A stretch of 64,000 nt of DNA from Bimuria novae-zelandiae CBS 107.79 (lineage: Eukaryota; Ascomycota; Dothideomycetes; Pleosporales; Didymosphaeriaceae): NCBI GenBank assembly GCA_010015655.1, contig ML976705.1:301538-365537 (forward strand), in the 5' to 3' direction. Positions 11,774 through 21,970 of this stretch are shown piece after piece (within the stretch, counting starts at the first letter, position 1; every line of letters starts with the position of its first letter). The notes beneath the pieces are model-generated. The model saw only the letters and a list, made by a program, of their open reading frames with translations, was not told where the DNA came from and did no database searches. A program made the translations under genes and the position numbers.

Positions 11774-12300
11774 GGGTATTGGTGTGGGAGTGTAGGGCGT
11801 TGGGGGTCACTGGGTTGGGATGGGCATAGCGGTGGGGATATATTATTCAAATGTTGTGATGAAATGATTGCAAAGTCTACTCTTTCTAGAGGAACGCATA
11901 TTAAATAGTGAATGCCGAAAACTATAGTCAGTATCAGTATTCCAAAGCCGTAACAGAAATGGTTAGTGCGCGCATTACTGACTAGAGGAAGGAGAACTTG
12001 AAGGCATTGTGCATAGCAAAACCTGTGACTTACAAGTTCACACGAAGCCTAGTAGTATTCTATAAAGCATTGTGTACGCCGCTGGCTCTATTGTGTTATG
12101 GTACGCATGCGACCAGGTTCTTTATCACGTTGTTATCTTTGGGGCGGCTCCAGCAAACAAAGCCAATCTCGGCAGATCGATCGCGCAAACACCACTCGTT
12201 CACAACGCTCTTACTTTGGCTTAGTTTCATACTTAAACGGAATGCTGCCACGAATTTTTCCATAAACTCTCCGCATACATGCAATCTATAACGGCAACAT
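11774..12300. other. intergenic, transition into repeat block
   Basis: Normal-composition downstream sequence of the transcription factor; no gene recognised. TpA content climbs sharply from about 12,300. Confidence 0.5.
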
Positions 12301-12589
12301 CGACTAGCATTAAACTATTAACATAGTTTATAAGCGAGCTGGCAGTATAAGCGAGCTAGCACCTTATCTAACTTTTTGCGACGCGTCCTCTAGTAATAAT
12401 AATAGCTTAACTACTGTAAATACCTTAGATTTATTATAAAAGTTATTAAGGGCGTAAGCATAGACCTAGGTATAATAATAATAGGATTTTACGCCTAGTA
12501 GCTTACTTTTTAGTAAAGAATAGCCTGGCGGAATATAATTACGCTATTTATAATAAAGAGAGAGCCCGCTTCATGCTAGGGCAATTCAG

Positions 12590-13200
12590 GGCAATCGTCT
12601 CCCTGTTGAGGGTCTAGCTGAAATTGCACGAGTCTGACCTATTCTGCTAAGACGCCATTGAGGCGTGCTAGGCGCTTCTATTGCCATTCTATTGTTTCAT
12701 GACGTGGCAGGTTGACGGTCTCCGATACAAGTTTCTCTAAGGAGGAAACTGAAGGATCGGGAGCATTTCATTCGTGGGCTAGGTTGAGGTAAAGGGTAGT
12801 AGGTGCCATGAACACTGCTCAGTCATGGCGAAGGCAAGGGAGCCGGAGCGGCTAAAATCTGGAGAGGGACAGAGCTGCTCGAGGAGTATCGAAGGGGAGA
12901 TAGGAAATCCCCTCAAGACGCCTCAGCGCCCTCATCGTCGGTCCGGAAAGGGGAAAAGACTAGAGCTATCCGGGCAGTGCAACGGTTGCATATGGTAAGG
13001 GGTAAGAAAATGCCTCATGGGTGAGCCCGAGTGACCAAAGAGGAGATGGAGCGGTGTTGGGAGAGAAGAGACAATAGAGGGAGAAGGGTGGGCCGGCGAG
13101 GGCGGCGTACTTTTATGTGACAGGGTCGGCGCACAGGCCAGATAAAAGCAGCGATATGCCAAGTGAGCCTCCATTTCCCGCTTAGGAAACCTCTATTTCC
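12590..13200 (-). pseudogene. normal-composition island with decayed minus-strand coding remnant
   Basis: GC-normal DNA inside the RIP block. Read on the minus strand, about 12,800-12,590 gives a protein-like stretch (SSLEKLVSETVNLPRHETIE, later LARLNGVLAE and VRLVQFQLDPQQGDD) broken by TAG/TGA stops of the kind made by G-to-A change at Trp or C-to-T at Gln. I do not recognise the family. It may be the 3' end of a captured or RIP-hit host gene rather than a transposon gene. Confidence 0.35.
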
Positions 13201-13824
13201 GGATGCGGTTCCACCAACACCAATATACCTATAGTTATAATAGTATTCCTTTAACACTAAGTAGTAGACCACTTTTTTCTCTTCTCTATTATATTAGACC
13301 GCGGGGGACAGTTCGTGGGCGAATTTTAGACTATACTCTATAAATAAGTAGGTATTAATTAAATACTGTTTATAGTAAAGTACTTAGAGACAGACAGGTA
13401 AATAGAATAAATAAACTCTATTCTTAAAGCCTACCTTTAGGCATATTATAACTAGTAATAGGATAATTAGATAAAGTAACTTCTTATAGCTTAAATTGTT
13501 ACTAAAGGGCGAGAAGCTATATTAACAGGAGTTAGCTTATTCTTTCTATTTTATAGCTAGAACATTAAACTAGTTAAGAACTTTAGGACACGGAGATTGG
13601 CCTTTAAGCTTAAAACTAACGTAAAAAAGGCTATAAAGGTAATAATAATAATAGTCTAATACGAATAAGAGCGCCTAGCGAACTATTCACGTAAAAATAC
13701 TTTAATCTTAAAAAAAAGAAATAAAGTGTAGCTAAAGTATAAAAACTACCTTTAAAACTAACGTTTAAGTAAGAAGATTAACTAGAAGTAAAGAAAGTTT
13801 ACTACAAGGAAAATAATAAACTCT

Positions 13825-14120
13825 TACGTAGTAGAACTAGATATCCTACCAAACATGCACCTAAGGTTCTACGTAGATAAGCTAAAGTTAGTCTTGTTAA
13901 ACCCTCTCCTTAGCTAAATTACTAATAACCCTTAGCCCGAAGCAATTATAATAAAAAAGGGAAAAAAAAGTATAGTATAGTTAATATATATAAAAAACGC
14001 TAGTCTTATAGAGGTAAAAGAGTAAAATACCTAGTATAGTAAAAAAACTACTCTTAGAGAACTTAAGAACCACGTAAGAACCTTAACTAAGCTATATTAA
14101 AATTATAATAAAAAACCTTT
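13825..14120 (+). pseudogene. Ty3/gypsy (chromovirus) Pol C-terminus with chromodomain, RIP-mutated
   Basis: At 13,825-13,914 one frame reads YVVELDILPNMHLRFYVDKL followed by KLVLLNPLLS, the conserved end of gypsy integrase (LDLP..IHPVFHVDKLR..). About 13,965-14,110 then gives a broken chromodomain (K-YSIV, VKYLV, KNYS, EPRKNLN), matching the family pattern Y-V-E-I..YLVKW-GY..TWEP-ENL. Conserved Trp codons are replaced by stops. Plus strand. The upstream reverse transcriptase/RNase H region is absent or unrecognisable, so this is a truncated or unreadable copy. Confidence 0.7.
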
Positions 14121-15092
14121 TAATAGAATTCTATTCTAATATCTCTTAAATTAGCTTTTATTAGGACCTAAAGAAGGCTCTACGATGCCTGCCTTACTAA
14201 GTTAAAAAACCTAGCTAAATAAAGGTATTTAAAATAAAGGCAGGAATAGTATCGTTCAGGGATAAAATTAAGTATTAAGAAAACAAATTAAGGAATTTTA
14301 AAAAAGTAACTTAAAAAACTTTAAAACTACTAAGGATAATAAGAGAACTAATTAATTCTTATAATAATAAAGGATAACCCCTACAAAAGAAGAGAGCCTT
14401 AAAAGTAAACAAAAAAAGAAGAAAAGAGAACCTTAGTAAGAGAAATATTTTTAGTTACTAAAAAAATAGTAAAATTCTTTTTAATAACGTCTAGGTCTTC
14501 TTCTCTACCCTCTAATATATTATTAAAGTTAAGGAAGCTATTATCCTCTTTACTTAAGTACTTTTTAATTATAATAGCCTAAAGCTACTAGCGCAAGCCT
14601 TAATAGGCTTAAATAGGTATATTAACTCTTGTAAGGATATTAATTATTACCTAAACACTATTTATTATAGTACTCTTATTTACTACTACGAAATTGCTAG
14701 AGAGCTATATAATATTAGTCTTAAAAGATAGCTTTCGTAATTAAAAAGAACCTATAAGAAGGTTTTTACACTTTTAACAGAATGCTTTAAAATTAGTAGT
14801 ATAAACTTAAAGAAAGTTAGAAGTTTTCTTAACTATATTAATAATACGCTCTAAAAGCTAAATAGCTTTAAAAAAAAGTAATAGGGCCTAAAGTAGTAGT
14901 AGTCTTACTTTTAAAGGAGGTATAGTAATTAATAATAATAACCTTATAAGCAGAATAAAACGCGTTAAGGTTAATAAAAAAGGCCTATTACTTTTAGATA
15001 CTTTTTAATTTTTTTTTTATAAGGTAGTCCACACTAATAACTATAATATTAACAAATTTTTTATAGCTAACTTTATTAAGGGTAGGCTAAAT

Positions 15093-15340
15093 CTAGGTAA
15101 GGGAAGAAGTTAGTAAAGTATATGTTAATACGGCAATAGGCTGTTGAATCAAGACTTCGTTGCAACGATGTGGTGTGGATAGTAGTGATTTTTGATTGAT
15201 TGTGGTGGGCTGTTGCGAGAAGTATTTATCAAGCGTGGTTTGTTCCCTGCTAGCCCGATCAGGACTAGCGCAACAAACCACAGGCAAGCTGCATGGCTGT
15301 GAACGCCGTAGGAGCGTTGTGCAGGTTCAATACCAACAGT
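15093..15340. other. RIP-spared island containing a palindrome
   Basis: About 250 bp of ordinary composition between RIP tracts. It contains an inverted repeat, GTGGTTTGTT at 15,235-15,244 against AACAAACCAC at 15,272-15,281, with a 27-bp interior. The minus strand has a 64-codon open frame without known domain. It could be a solo LTR fragment or other short element; no boundaries were found. Confidence 0.4.
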
Positions 15341-16874
15341 ATATTTTAAAATTATTTAAAATAAGTTAGACTAAAGTATACTTATCTAGTGTAGCTAGTA
15401 AGCTTATAGGCACGGCACTTCTTACAGGATACTATCTTACCTACTAGCACCTACTAATAGACGCGTTTATAAGTAATATAATTAATATATTAGCGCTTAA
15501 TTATCGCGCGTAGTAAGATTAGACCCTAAAAGCTAAGCTTATTAAGTTAGTAATTACGCACACCTAGTCTAATAAAAAACAAAAAAAAGGTTAAAAAAGT
15601 AAAAAAGTAAGTTAAAAGGTAAGAAAAAAAAGTATAAAAACAGGCCTAAAACTTACTTCGCGAGCTTTAAAAGGACTAAGCTTTTTAGTAAGCTAGCTAA
15701 AAAGAATTACGCTAGCGTTAAAAATAGTAGTTTTATTTTTAAAAAGCTTAGTCTTTATAAGTTAGTAATTAAGTAATTATAACAGGGATAAGGCTTTTTT
15801 ATTTTAGTATTAATATTAATAGCATGCCTTTAATGCTTAAAAGCCTTTATTACGTAGCTATTACGTAAAGGGCTAGCTGTCTTATTAAAATAAGGAGAGA
15901 AATTAGATTATAAAGTTAAAATAACTAGGCTAAAAGCAAGACGTTATAGCGTATAAAGTTAAAATAAAAATAAAAGTGTATAAAAAATTAAAGTTTAGAA
16001 GCAGGACAAGAAGCAATTTTGTATATATAATAATAAGTAAACGTACTAGCGCGAATATACTACTATAGTAACTACTTATAGTAAGAATATAAAATTAGAC
16101 ACACAAGAATAGAACTAGTACGAGGTTTATAATAATAAGAGGATTATAAGTAGATAATAAAATAATTATAAAGCTATATAGTAAGATAAAACGTAAAAAT
16201 TTTTCTTTATCCCTAATAAAGAAAAAGGAGGTATATAATAGGTTACGGCTAGTTATTACTTTAGATCCTTAACCCTTAATTATATAAATCCTAGATATAT
16301 AAGTTTAACGCCTAAAGCTTAACTTTAGACTTTTTATTAAATTTATAAGTATTCTTCTAGCACCTTTGGCTCCTCGAGCACCCAGTCCCTTACACTACTC
16401 GCTTACTAGATACGTTAGTGATCTACGTATATTACGCAAGAATAGTATTATAAAAAACAAATATATAAAAACTTACTAATACTATAAAGTTAAAGCACTA
16501 ATAGTTTTTTTATGGCAATTGTTCTGTTACGCGCGGATGCACTTTATTATATATGTCATATAATTATTTAGGTTAAGGAGGGATGCTTTTGTTTCGATCT
16601 CTAAGGGCAGTGAGCCCTGGAGGAGTTCTGGGTCGTTTTATATTAAACCAACTCCTATAGCAGCAATGCGTGCGCAAGGCGGCGATTTTTCACTTGCGGT
16701 GGAGTGTTGAAATGGATTAATGTTTTGTGTGTCCAATCAAGGCAAGTGCACCCACGCTACAGTGTGACGTCACAGCTCCTCACGTTCACTTCTTTCCCGC
16801 CACAGCGCGACCACCGATCCTTCACCACGAACACAGCGACACACTGTACGCTTCGCTCCCAATGGACAACCACA

Positions 16875-18655
16875 ATGGCGCCTGCGACCTTGTTCTGCAT
16901 TTCTTTTTTGCTCACATGGGCTTGCGCTCTCGCACCGGAATACGACAGCCACGAGGAGCAGCAACCTCTGCAGCCTCTGGAGTCAACGGTCGATGATGTG
17001 GATTGCATTTCACACCACTGGGGGCAGCTTTCGGCATACAGATATAAATCGCCGGGCCTCTTCGGTGTGAAGGATGTTGGTTTGCCGGACGGGTGCCAAA
17101 TCGAACAGGTGCATCTGTTGCAGCGGCACGCCGAACGGTTCCCGCATCCTGGCGATGCGCAAGACGGATTGAATATCGAAAGGTTCACCGTGAAGGTGGA
17201 GAAAGTCATTGAGCATGGGAAGCACTTCGAGGGACCTTTAAAGTTCTTAAATACGTGGCGGAACACACTCGGCGGCGAGTACCTTACCGGCATTGGTGCC
17301 ATGGCCGAAATTGCTTCCGGCGTGCAGTTCTGGAACCTATACGGCAGGATGCTATATAATGCATCGAAAGGCCAGCTTGGATATGAGCCGGACGATGTGG
17401 ATCAAAGACCTTTGTTGCGAAGCACCACGCAAAGTCGGATCCACAACAGTCTCAACAACTGGGCTTTGGGCTTCTTTGGGCCTAGCTATCAAGAGTCACC
17501 ACAGTTCTATGCGAACTGGACCGAAAACTTTCGCACACTTCTGATTCCGGAGGTAGAACCTGGAGCATGGAACAATACGTTGGCTGGTGAGCACCTCATA
17601 CGTAAACAATTTCGCTGGTCGCTAACTGATCCAGCACATCACTGCTGCAGCAACTCAGAAGTGCACGGAATTGGTAATATCGGAGACGACCACATGTGGA
17701 ACTATGCGGGTCTCTACCTGCCTCACGCCACGAAACGCTTGTCAAAATATATGCCGAAGCACTTTGATCTCCAAATCAAAGACACATATGCAATGCAGTA
17801 AGTCGACTCCTGCGTACGAAGTTGATATGTCGCACCCGTTCGGGGCAGCGCCGAGGGCTGAGACCTCACCAAACAGACTGGTCTTGGCTGACTTGTACCT
17901 TCACATTCAGGCTTCTCTGCGCATACGAGACCCAGTTCCTCGGCCTTTCTGAGTTTTGCTCCCTTTTCAACAGAGAAGAATGGCGAGGCTTCGAACAGTC
18001 CCTAGATATCCGATTCTTTTACAACCACTCCTTTGGCAACCCTACCGCGCGATCACAAGGCATCGGCTACGTGGAGGAACTGCTTGCGCGACTGCAGGGC
18101 AAGCTCATCAAGGAGAGCGATACCAGTGTGAACAGCAGCCTCACGGACAACGAGGATACGTTCCCCCTAGGCATGAAATTCTACGCGGACTTCACGCACG
18201 ATAAGATGGTCCTGGCTACGCTCACGGCATTGAGTTTGGATTATTTCAAACAGGTGCCAGACCTGAAGAAGTATCCGCCAAAGGGAGATCGCCTGTTCCG
18301 TGTCTCTCACATGGCTCCTTTTACTGCGCGTCTGATTACGGAAGTCATTGGGTGTGACTCAGCGTGCCCAAAGCCCGAGAAGCACGAGCGCGTACGGTAC
18401 TACGCGTCGCAGTATGGGTACATTGGGAACTCAAAGCACCAGTTCATACGGATGAGGCTGAATGGTGGTATTCTGCCATTATCTTCGATCAGAGGAGGCG
18501 CGTGCAAAGGACGTCCGGACGAGCTTTGTCCGCTTGAACAGTTTGTCCAGTCACAGGCAAAGGCGAAAGAGCGGGCCAACTATAGAGAGGCTTGCTTTGG
18601 TGATTATGAGGTCATAAACGATGGACGCGACGTAGACGGGACAGTCCCAAAATGA
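16875..18655 (+). CDS. secreted histidine acid phosphatase (phytase-like)
   Basis: Hydrolyses phosphomonoesters such as phytate outside the cell or in the wall through a phospho-histidine. Exons 16,875-17,797 and 17,911-18,655 with a 113-bp intron (GTAAGT..TTCAG) give 555 residues. The ATG at 16,875 is chosen because it opens a signal peptide (MAPATLFCISFLLTWACALA). The N-terminal catalytic motif is RHAERFP at residues 84-90, with Ala where most family members have Gly (RHGxRxP). The acid/base motif is HD at 404-405 in YADFTHDKMV. The exon junction regenerates the conserved QLLCAYET. Several Cys and N-glycosylation sequons fit a secreted enzyme. Substrate cannot be decided from sequence. Confidence 0.9.
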
Positions 18656-18686
18656 AGGAAACGATCCCATTGAAATGCGACGCCCT

Positions 18687-18723
18687 CTTGAATTAAGTTA
18701 AATGCCGGCAAAACGCAGAAGCG
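18687..18723 (+). repeat. 37-bp dispersed repeat, copy A
   Basis: Shares 33 of 37 positions with 29,435-29,471, including AAGTTAAATGCC and GCAGAAGCG. Both copies lie a little downstream of a gene and just upstream of AT-rich DNA. Possibly the end of a small transposon. Confidence 0.6.
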
Positions 18724-19156
18724 ACGCGCTCCTAAAAGTGCATGTGCAGGTGCTCAGGCTCTCGCGTAAAGGTGGAAGTCGGTTGTAAGGGCTAATAGCA
18801 GAAAAACTTGATAGGTAGCCCCAGGGTACATAATACAAAGACTAAACTTTAATTATTAACGTAGTATTGTATAGCTAGCTTTCAGCTTCAGGTGGGAGTC
18901 GGACTCGTCACGCGCCGGTTAGACCTTCTGTTTACGTCTAAATGTGCACGCCTTCAACCCCGCGCTACAACACAACAACCCTTGTAGAAGTTCAACGTCC
19001 CCGGTCCATGCAGTTGGAAATTCATGCGAAATACCGACGCTTTACTTACCTAAAATTTCGCGCGGAAAGGCCAGAGTGTAGTAGCTAAAGCCGCCGTCGC
19101 TAAGGATTGCATCTTCTGCACCCACCACCTCTCTGGAACCTCGCCCCTCCCACACC
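18724..19156. other. intergenic, no gene seen
   Basis: Contains a short AT-rich patch around 18,835-18,885 after dispersed repeat copy A; otherwise unremarkable promoter-side sequence of the F-box gene. Confidence 0.5.
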
Positions 19157-20197
19157 ATGCAGCCACATGCAGTATCCCGAACGAACGCATTCGGATCCTT
19201 GCCAGTGGAACTATTCCTCAATTGCCTGGACCAACTAGTCGGCACGCGGGACGGCCTACTACCCATTGCCTACGAGCCCTCCCATTCAGTCACAAAGGCG
19301 CTGCGCGCCCTGACATTGGTATCCAAAACCGTTTACATACTTGCGTCACGATATCTCTACACGCACTGCCTCTATCTCAACGATGTCACCCGACACATGC
19401 ACTTCCGCCGAACGCTCGGCCTGGACCTAGGACTCCACCCACTGGCTCTAGAATACGGCCAAGCCGGGCGCAACGAAGCCCTCTTCACCGAAGCCTCCCT
19501 TCCCAGCCATATTTCTTCCCTGTTCATCTCTCCCGCAAGGACTGACCGCTGCGGGCGCAAAGGCACCCCACGGGTTCGACTACCGCAAGTCATCGACCTC
19601 TGCCTTTCCATCGGCGCGACCGTCAAGCGTCTCGCCATCGACTTCAACCCCGTCTACGTCCCCGCCTCGGAGCAGGTTGCGCTTAAACCTTTCAGCAGCG
19701 ACCGCAACATCTTCCTGCACATGCCGCTGCTCGAGGAGCTCGTGTGCAGCTACGACGCGTCGGATTACTTCCCCTACCCGCCGCCGCGGCTGAAGCGGTT
19801 GGCGATGACGACGAACGATATGGAGCCTTCACACCTGGATTTCTGGTTCGCCCTGAGTTCGCTGGAGATGCTGTTCGTTATCCGCCCGAAGCTGCTTACT
19901 ACGGCGCATGTCGATAAGATGTTTACAAGGTATCGGGGTAAGAGGCTGGATGTGGTGTTTGTGGATGTTAACGGGAATCATGGGACGCCAGTGGGGACGC
20001 GGGACTGGGAAGAGGGGGATAGAGTAGTGCTGTGGGAGGCAGATGTGCCGACGAGCTTTTATGGGGATGATGAAGATCTTGTGCTGGCGGATGATTGGAT
20101 CTGGACCTGTGGTGTGAAGGGGGATTTGTGGGGGAGGGAGAAGAGGAGGATGATGTGTTGGAGTGAGGTGGAGAGGTTGTTGGCGGGGACGCCGTAG
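19157..20197 (+). CDS. F-box-like protein
   Basis: Intronless, 346 residues, ATG in good context (ACCATGC). The N-terminus has an F-box-like segment (FGSLPVELFLNCLDQLV, residues 12-28) followed by VSKTVYILASRYLYTH, the usual pattern of fungal F-box proteins whose C-terminal part binds the ubiquitination target. The rest (LPQVIDLCLSIGATVKRLAI, LEELVCSYDAS, LKRLAMTTND, LEMLFVI) resembles the irregular leucine-rich segments seen in such proteins. It would act as a substrate adaptor of an SCF ubiquitin ligase. Strong third-position G/C use supports it as a real gene. Partner unknown. Confidence 0.75.
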   Translation: MQPHAVSRTNAFGSLPVELFLNCLDQLVGTRDGLLPIAYEPSHSVTKALRALTLVSKTVYILASRYLYTHCLYLNDVTRHMHFRRTLGLDLGLHPLALEYGQAGRNEALFTEASLPSHISSLFISPARTDRCGRKGTPRVRLPQVIDLCLSIGATVKRLAIDFNPVYVPASEQVALKPFSSDRNIFLHMPLLEELVCSYDASDYFPYPPPRLKRLAMTTNDMEPSHLDFWFALSSLEMLFVIRPKLLTTAHVDKMFTRYRGKRLDVVFVDVNGNHGTPVGTRDWEEGDRVVLWEADVPTSFYGDDEDLVLADDWIWTCGVKGDLWGREKRRMMCWSEVERLLAGTP

Positions 20198-20628
20198 AGA
20201 GAGGGCTCGTGGTCGGATGGATGGGCGACTACCGGCATGCTCGCATATGCGATATGATGGCTCCTTGTGTATGAAAAATCCTGGTGGGACTCTGTGCGAT
20301 ACCCGGCGGTTGGATTCTGGATAAGGCCGCCCGTGGATTTTTTGCTGGCTTCGGCTTGTTTGTGTATGGGAAAGGACGGTTTGTTAAGGCCTCGACCTGC
20401 TTCATGGTTGGTTGGTCAACCTTTTGCTTCCTTGCTTATGCGTCTTGCTCTTCAAGATTTGGTTATGAGCAATTCGTATGTGCCATTGTTACCGATGAAT
20501 TCAGACAATACTATGGCTGTCATCTGTGAATATTGCGCTTCTTTAACTTGTCCTTGACATGTCCCAAAGCGACGAGGCTAGGTTAGCATTTGCACGCATT
20601 CGTTACATCGCCATTTAGTCTGCATCAG
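20198..20628. other. intergenic, no gene seen
   Basis: Lies between convergent F-box and dioxygenase pseudogene ends. Small open frames at 20,267-20,557 lack coding character. Confidence 0.5.
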
Positions 20629-21833
20629 TTATGCAGCTTTGCTACGCAACAACAACCCCCTTCCCCGCCGGCACCCCCCTTCCCTCCCCCCTTTCGCCGC
20701 CGCATCCTTCTTAATCTTCTCCGCCCGCCCATAACTATCCGCATAATCCCCCAACACTGCCTGCTCCACCGTAATCGGCGCATACTTCGCCTCCTCCCCC
20801 TCGGCCCTACAATTCGGTAAGCACTCCACCACATAATCCGGATTCCCACTAAGTAACACAGGGATCAAGTACCGCTCCTCTCCGCTCTGGTTGATCACCC
20901 AGTGCGTGTTGGATATGTACCGGTAGTTGCTCCACCGCATCATCAGGTTGCCGAGGTTCACGACGAAGGCGCCAGGCACGGGCGCGACGTCGAGCCATTC
21001 TTTGGTCGCGTTGTCGAGGACTTACAGCCCTGCGACGGTGTCTTGCAACAGGATTGTCATAGTGCCGAAGTCGGTGTGAGCGCCGATGCCGCGCGTAAGC
21101 TTCTGCGGGCTGTCGGGCGGCTGCGAGGGGTAGTGTAGGGGACGCATGGTTGCGACGGCGCCGGTTGTGAAGTCGTCGAAGTAGCTCGAGGGGAGCTCGA
21201 GGGTTTGCGCGAGGACCTTTAGGATGTCATTGGCGAGAGAGACGACCCTTGTAGTAGTAGTCTAGCGAGGTGGCTTTGAAGGCGTCGACGTCGGGGAGCG
21301 TGGACGTGGAGGGTCACATGTTGGGGCCCAAGTTGAGCTTCTTGTTTACGAAGTAGGGGTGCGTTTTTGGGATCTCGTCGCCGATGTAGAAGCCTTCTTT
21401 CAACTCGGGGAGCGTGCCTTCTTCGAGGATTTGCGATTTGAGGAGCTCATAGCCGCGGTTCCAGGTATTGCTTGTGTCTGCGCGTGCCGATTTGTAGCAT
21501 CGAGACCACGAGGTGAGTATAGTGAGAAGAGAGAGGGAGGGAGAAGTACCTTTGTTAATCTCCATCTTCTGCTCTAGCGACAGGTCGAGGAACTTCTTGT
21601 TCCTGTTCATGATGGCCTGTTGCAGGCACGTTGTGCCCGGTGATCTGGAAGAAGCCATTGTGCAGACAGTAGTCGCGGACGTCGTCTACGAGCTTCTTCT
21701 TCGCGGCTGCGTCGCCGTTGTAAAAGGCTTCATTTAAAGTCAGCGCTCAGCTCCTCTCCCTTCCATCGTCGCGGCACTTCGTACCTGAAAAGTCGAGAAT
21801 CGGGGGAGCCTTGCCAACACCAGCGACAGGCAT
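20629..21833 (-). pseudogene. 2-oxoglutarate/Fe(II) dioxygenase (isopenicillin-N-synthase-like), disrupted
   Basis: Begins MPVAGVGKAPPILDFS at 21,833 with introns at 21,728-21,784 and 21,478-21,549, and contains the DIOX_N and 2OG-FeII_Oxy pattern: AHTDFGTMTILLQD (His-x-Asp iron ligands), VPGAFVVNLGNLMMRWSN, NTHWVIN (distal His). Lesions: a TGA at 21,314-21,316 (NM-stop-PST, expected Trp); a frameshift near 21,250; a TAA at 21,022-21,024 inside AGL-stop-VLDN (expected Gln); THRVIN changed to THWVIN; and the 2OG-binding R-x-S changed to RYL. Most are C-to-T/G-to-A. An apparently intact DNA transposon is inserted 28 bp upstream of the start codon. Such enzymes oxidise small metabolites in primary or secondary metabolism; the substrate is unknown. 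Confidence 0.88.
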
Positions 21834-21864
21834 CTTGATCGCGGAGATAAGTGGAGATAAGATT

Positions 21865-21895
21865 CACCACCCCCTGCACTAATTCGTGGGACACT
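21865..21895 (+). repeat. left 31-bp terminal inverted repeat
   Basis: Perfect reverse complement of 23,460-23,490; preceded by GATT. Confidence 0.9.
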
Positions 21896-21970
21896 TTCTA
21901 ATGAGTCAGCACCCCGCACTCAACACCAAATCTCGCCATCGTCGACGTCGACGTCGACGTCCATAACACC

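Larger units (their letters stand above)
12300..16560. repeat. RIP-degraded, TpA-rich transposon graveyard
   Basis: About 4.3 kb dominated by A/T with TpA-rich strings (TAATAATAATAG, CTAGCTAAA) and stop codons in every frame. It is not uniform: two islands of ordinary composition survive at about 12,590-13,200 and 15,093-15,340. Only one piece is assignable, the C-terminal end of a Ty3/gypsy Pol at 13,825-14,120. 13,170-13,820, 14,120-15,090 and 15,340-16,560 show nothing I can identify. Confidence 0.85.

Noticed and set aside
15320..15335. GGTTCAATACC as a tRNA B-box
   Set aside because: No matching A-box or cloverleaf could be folded around it. I saw no convincing tRNA or rRNA gene anywhere in the window.
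21024..21030. GTAAGT at the dioxygenase TAA as an intron donor
   Set aside because: The conserved protein continues without a gap directly after the stop (VLDNATKEWLDV), so TAA is a nonsense change, not a splice site.
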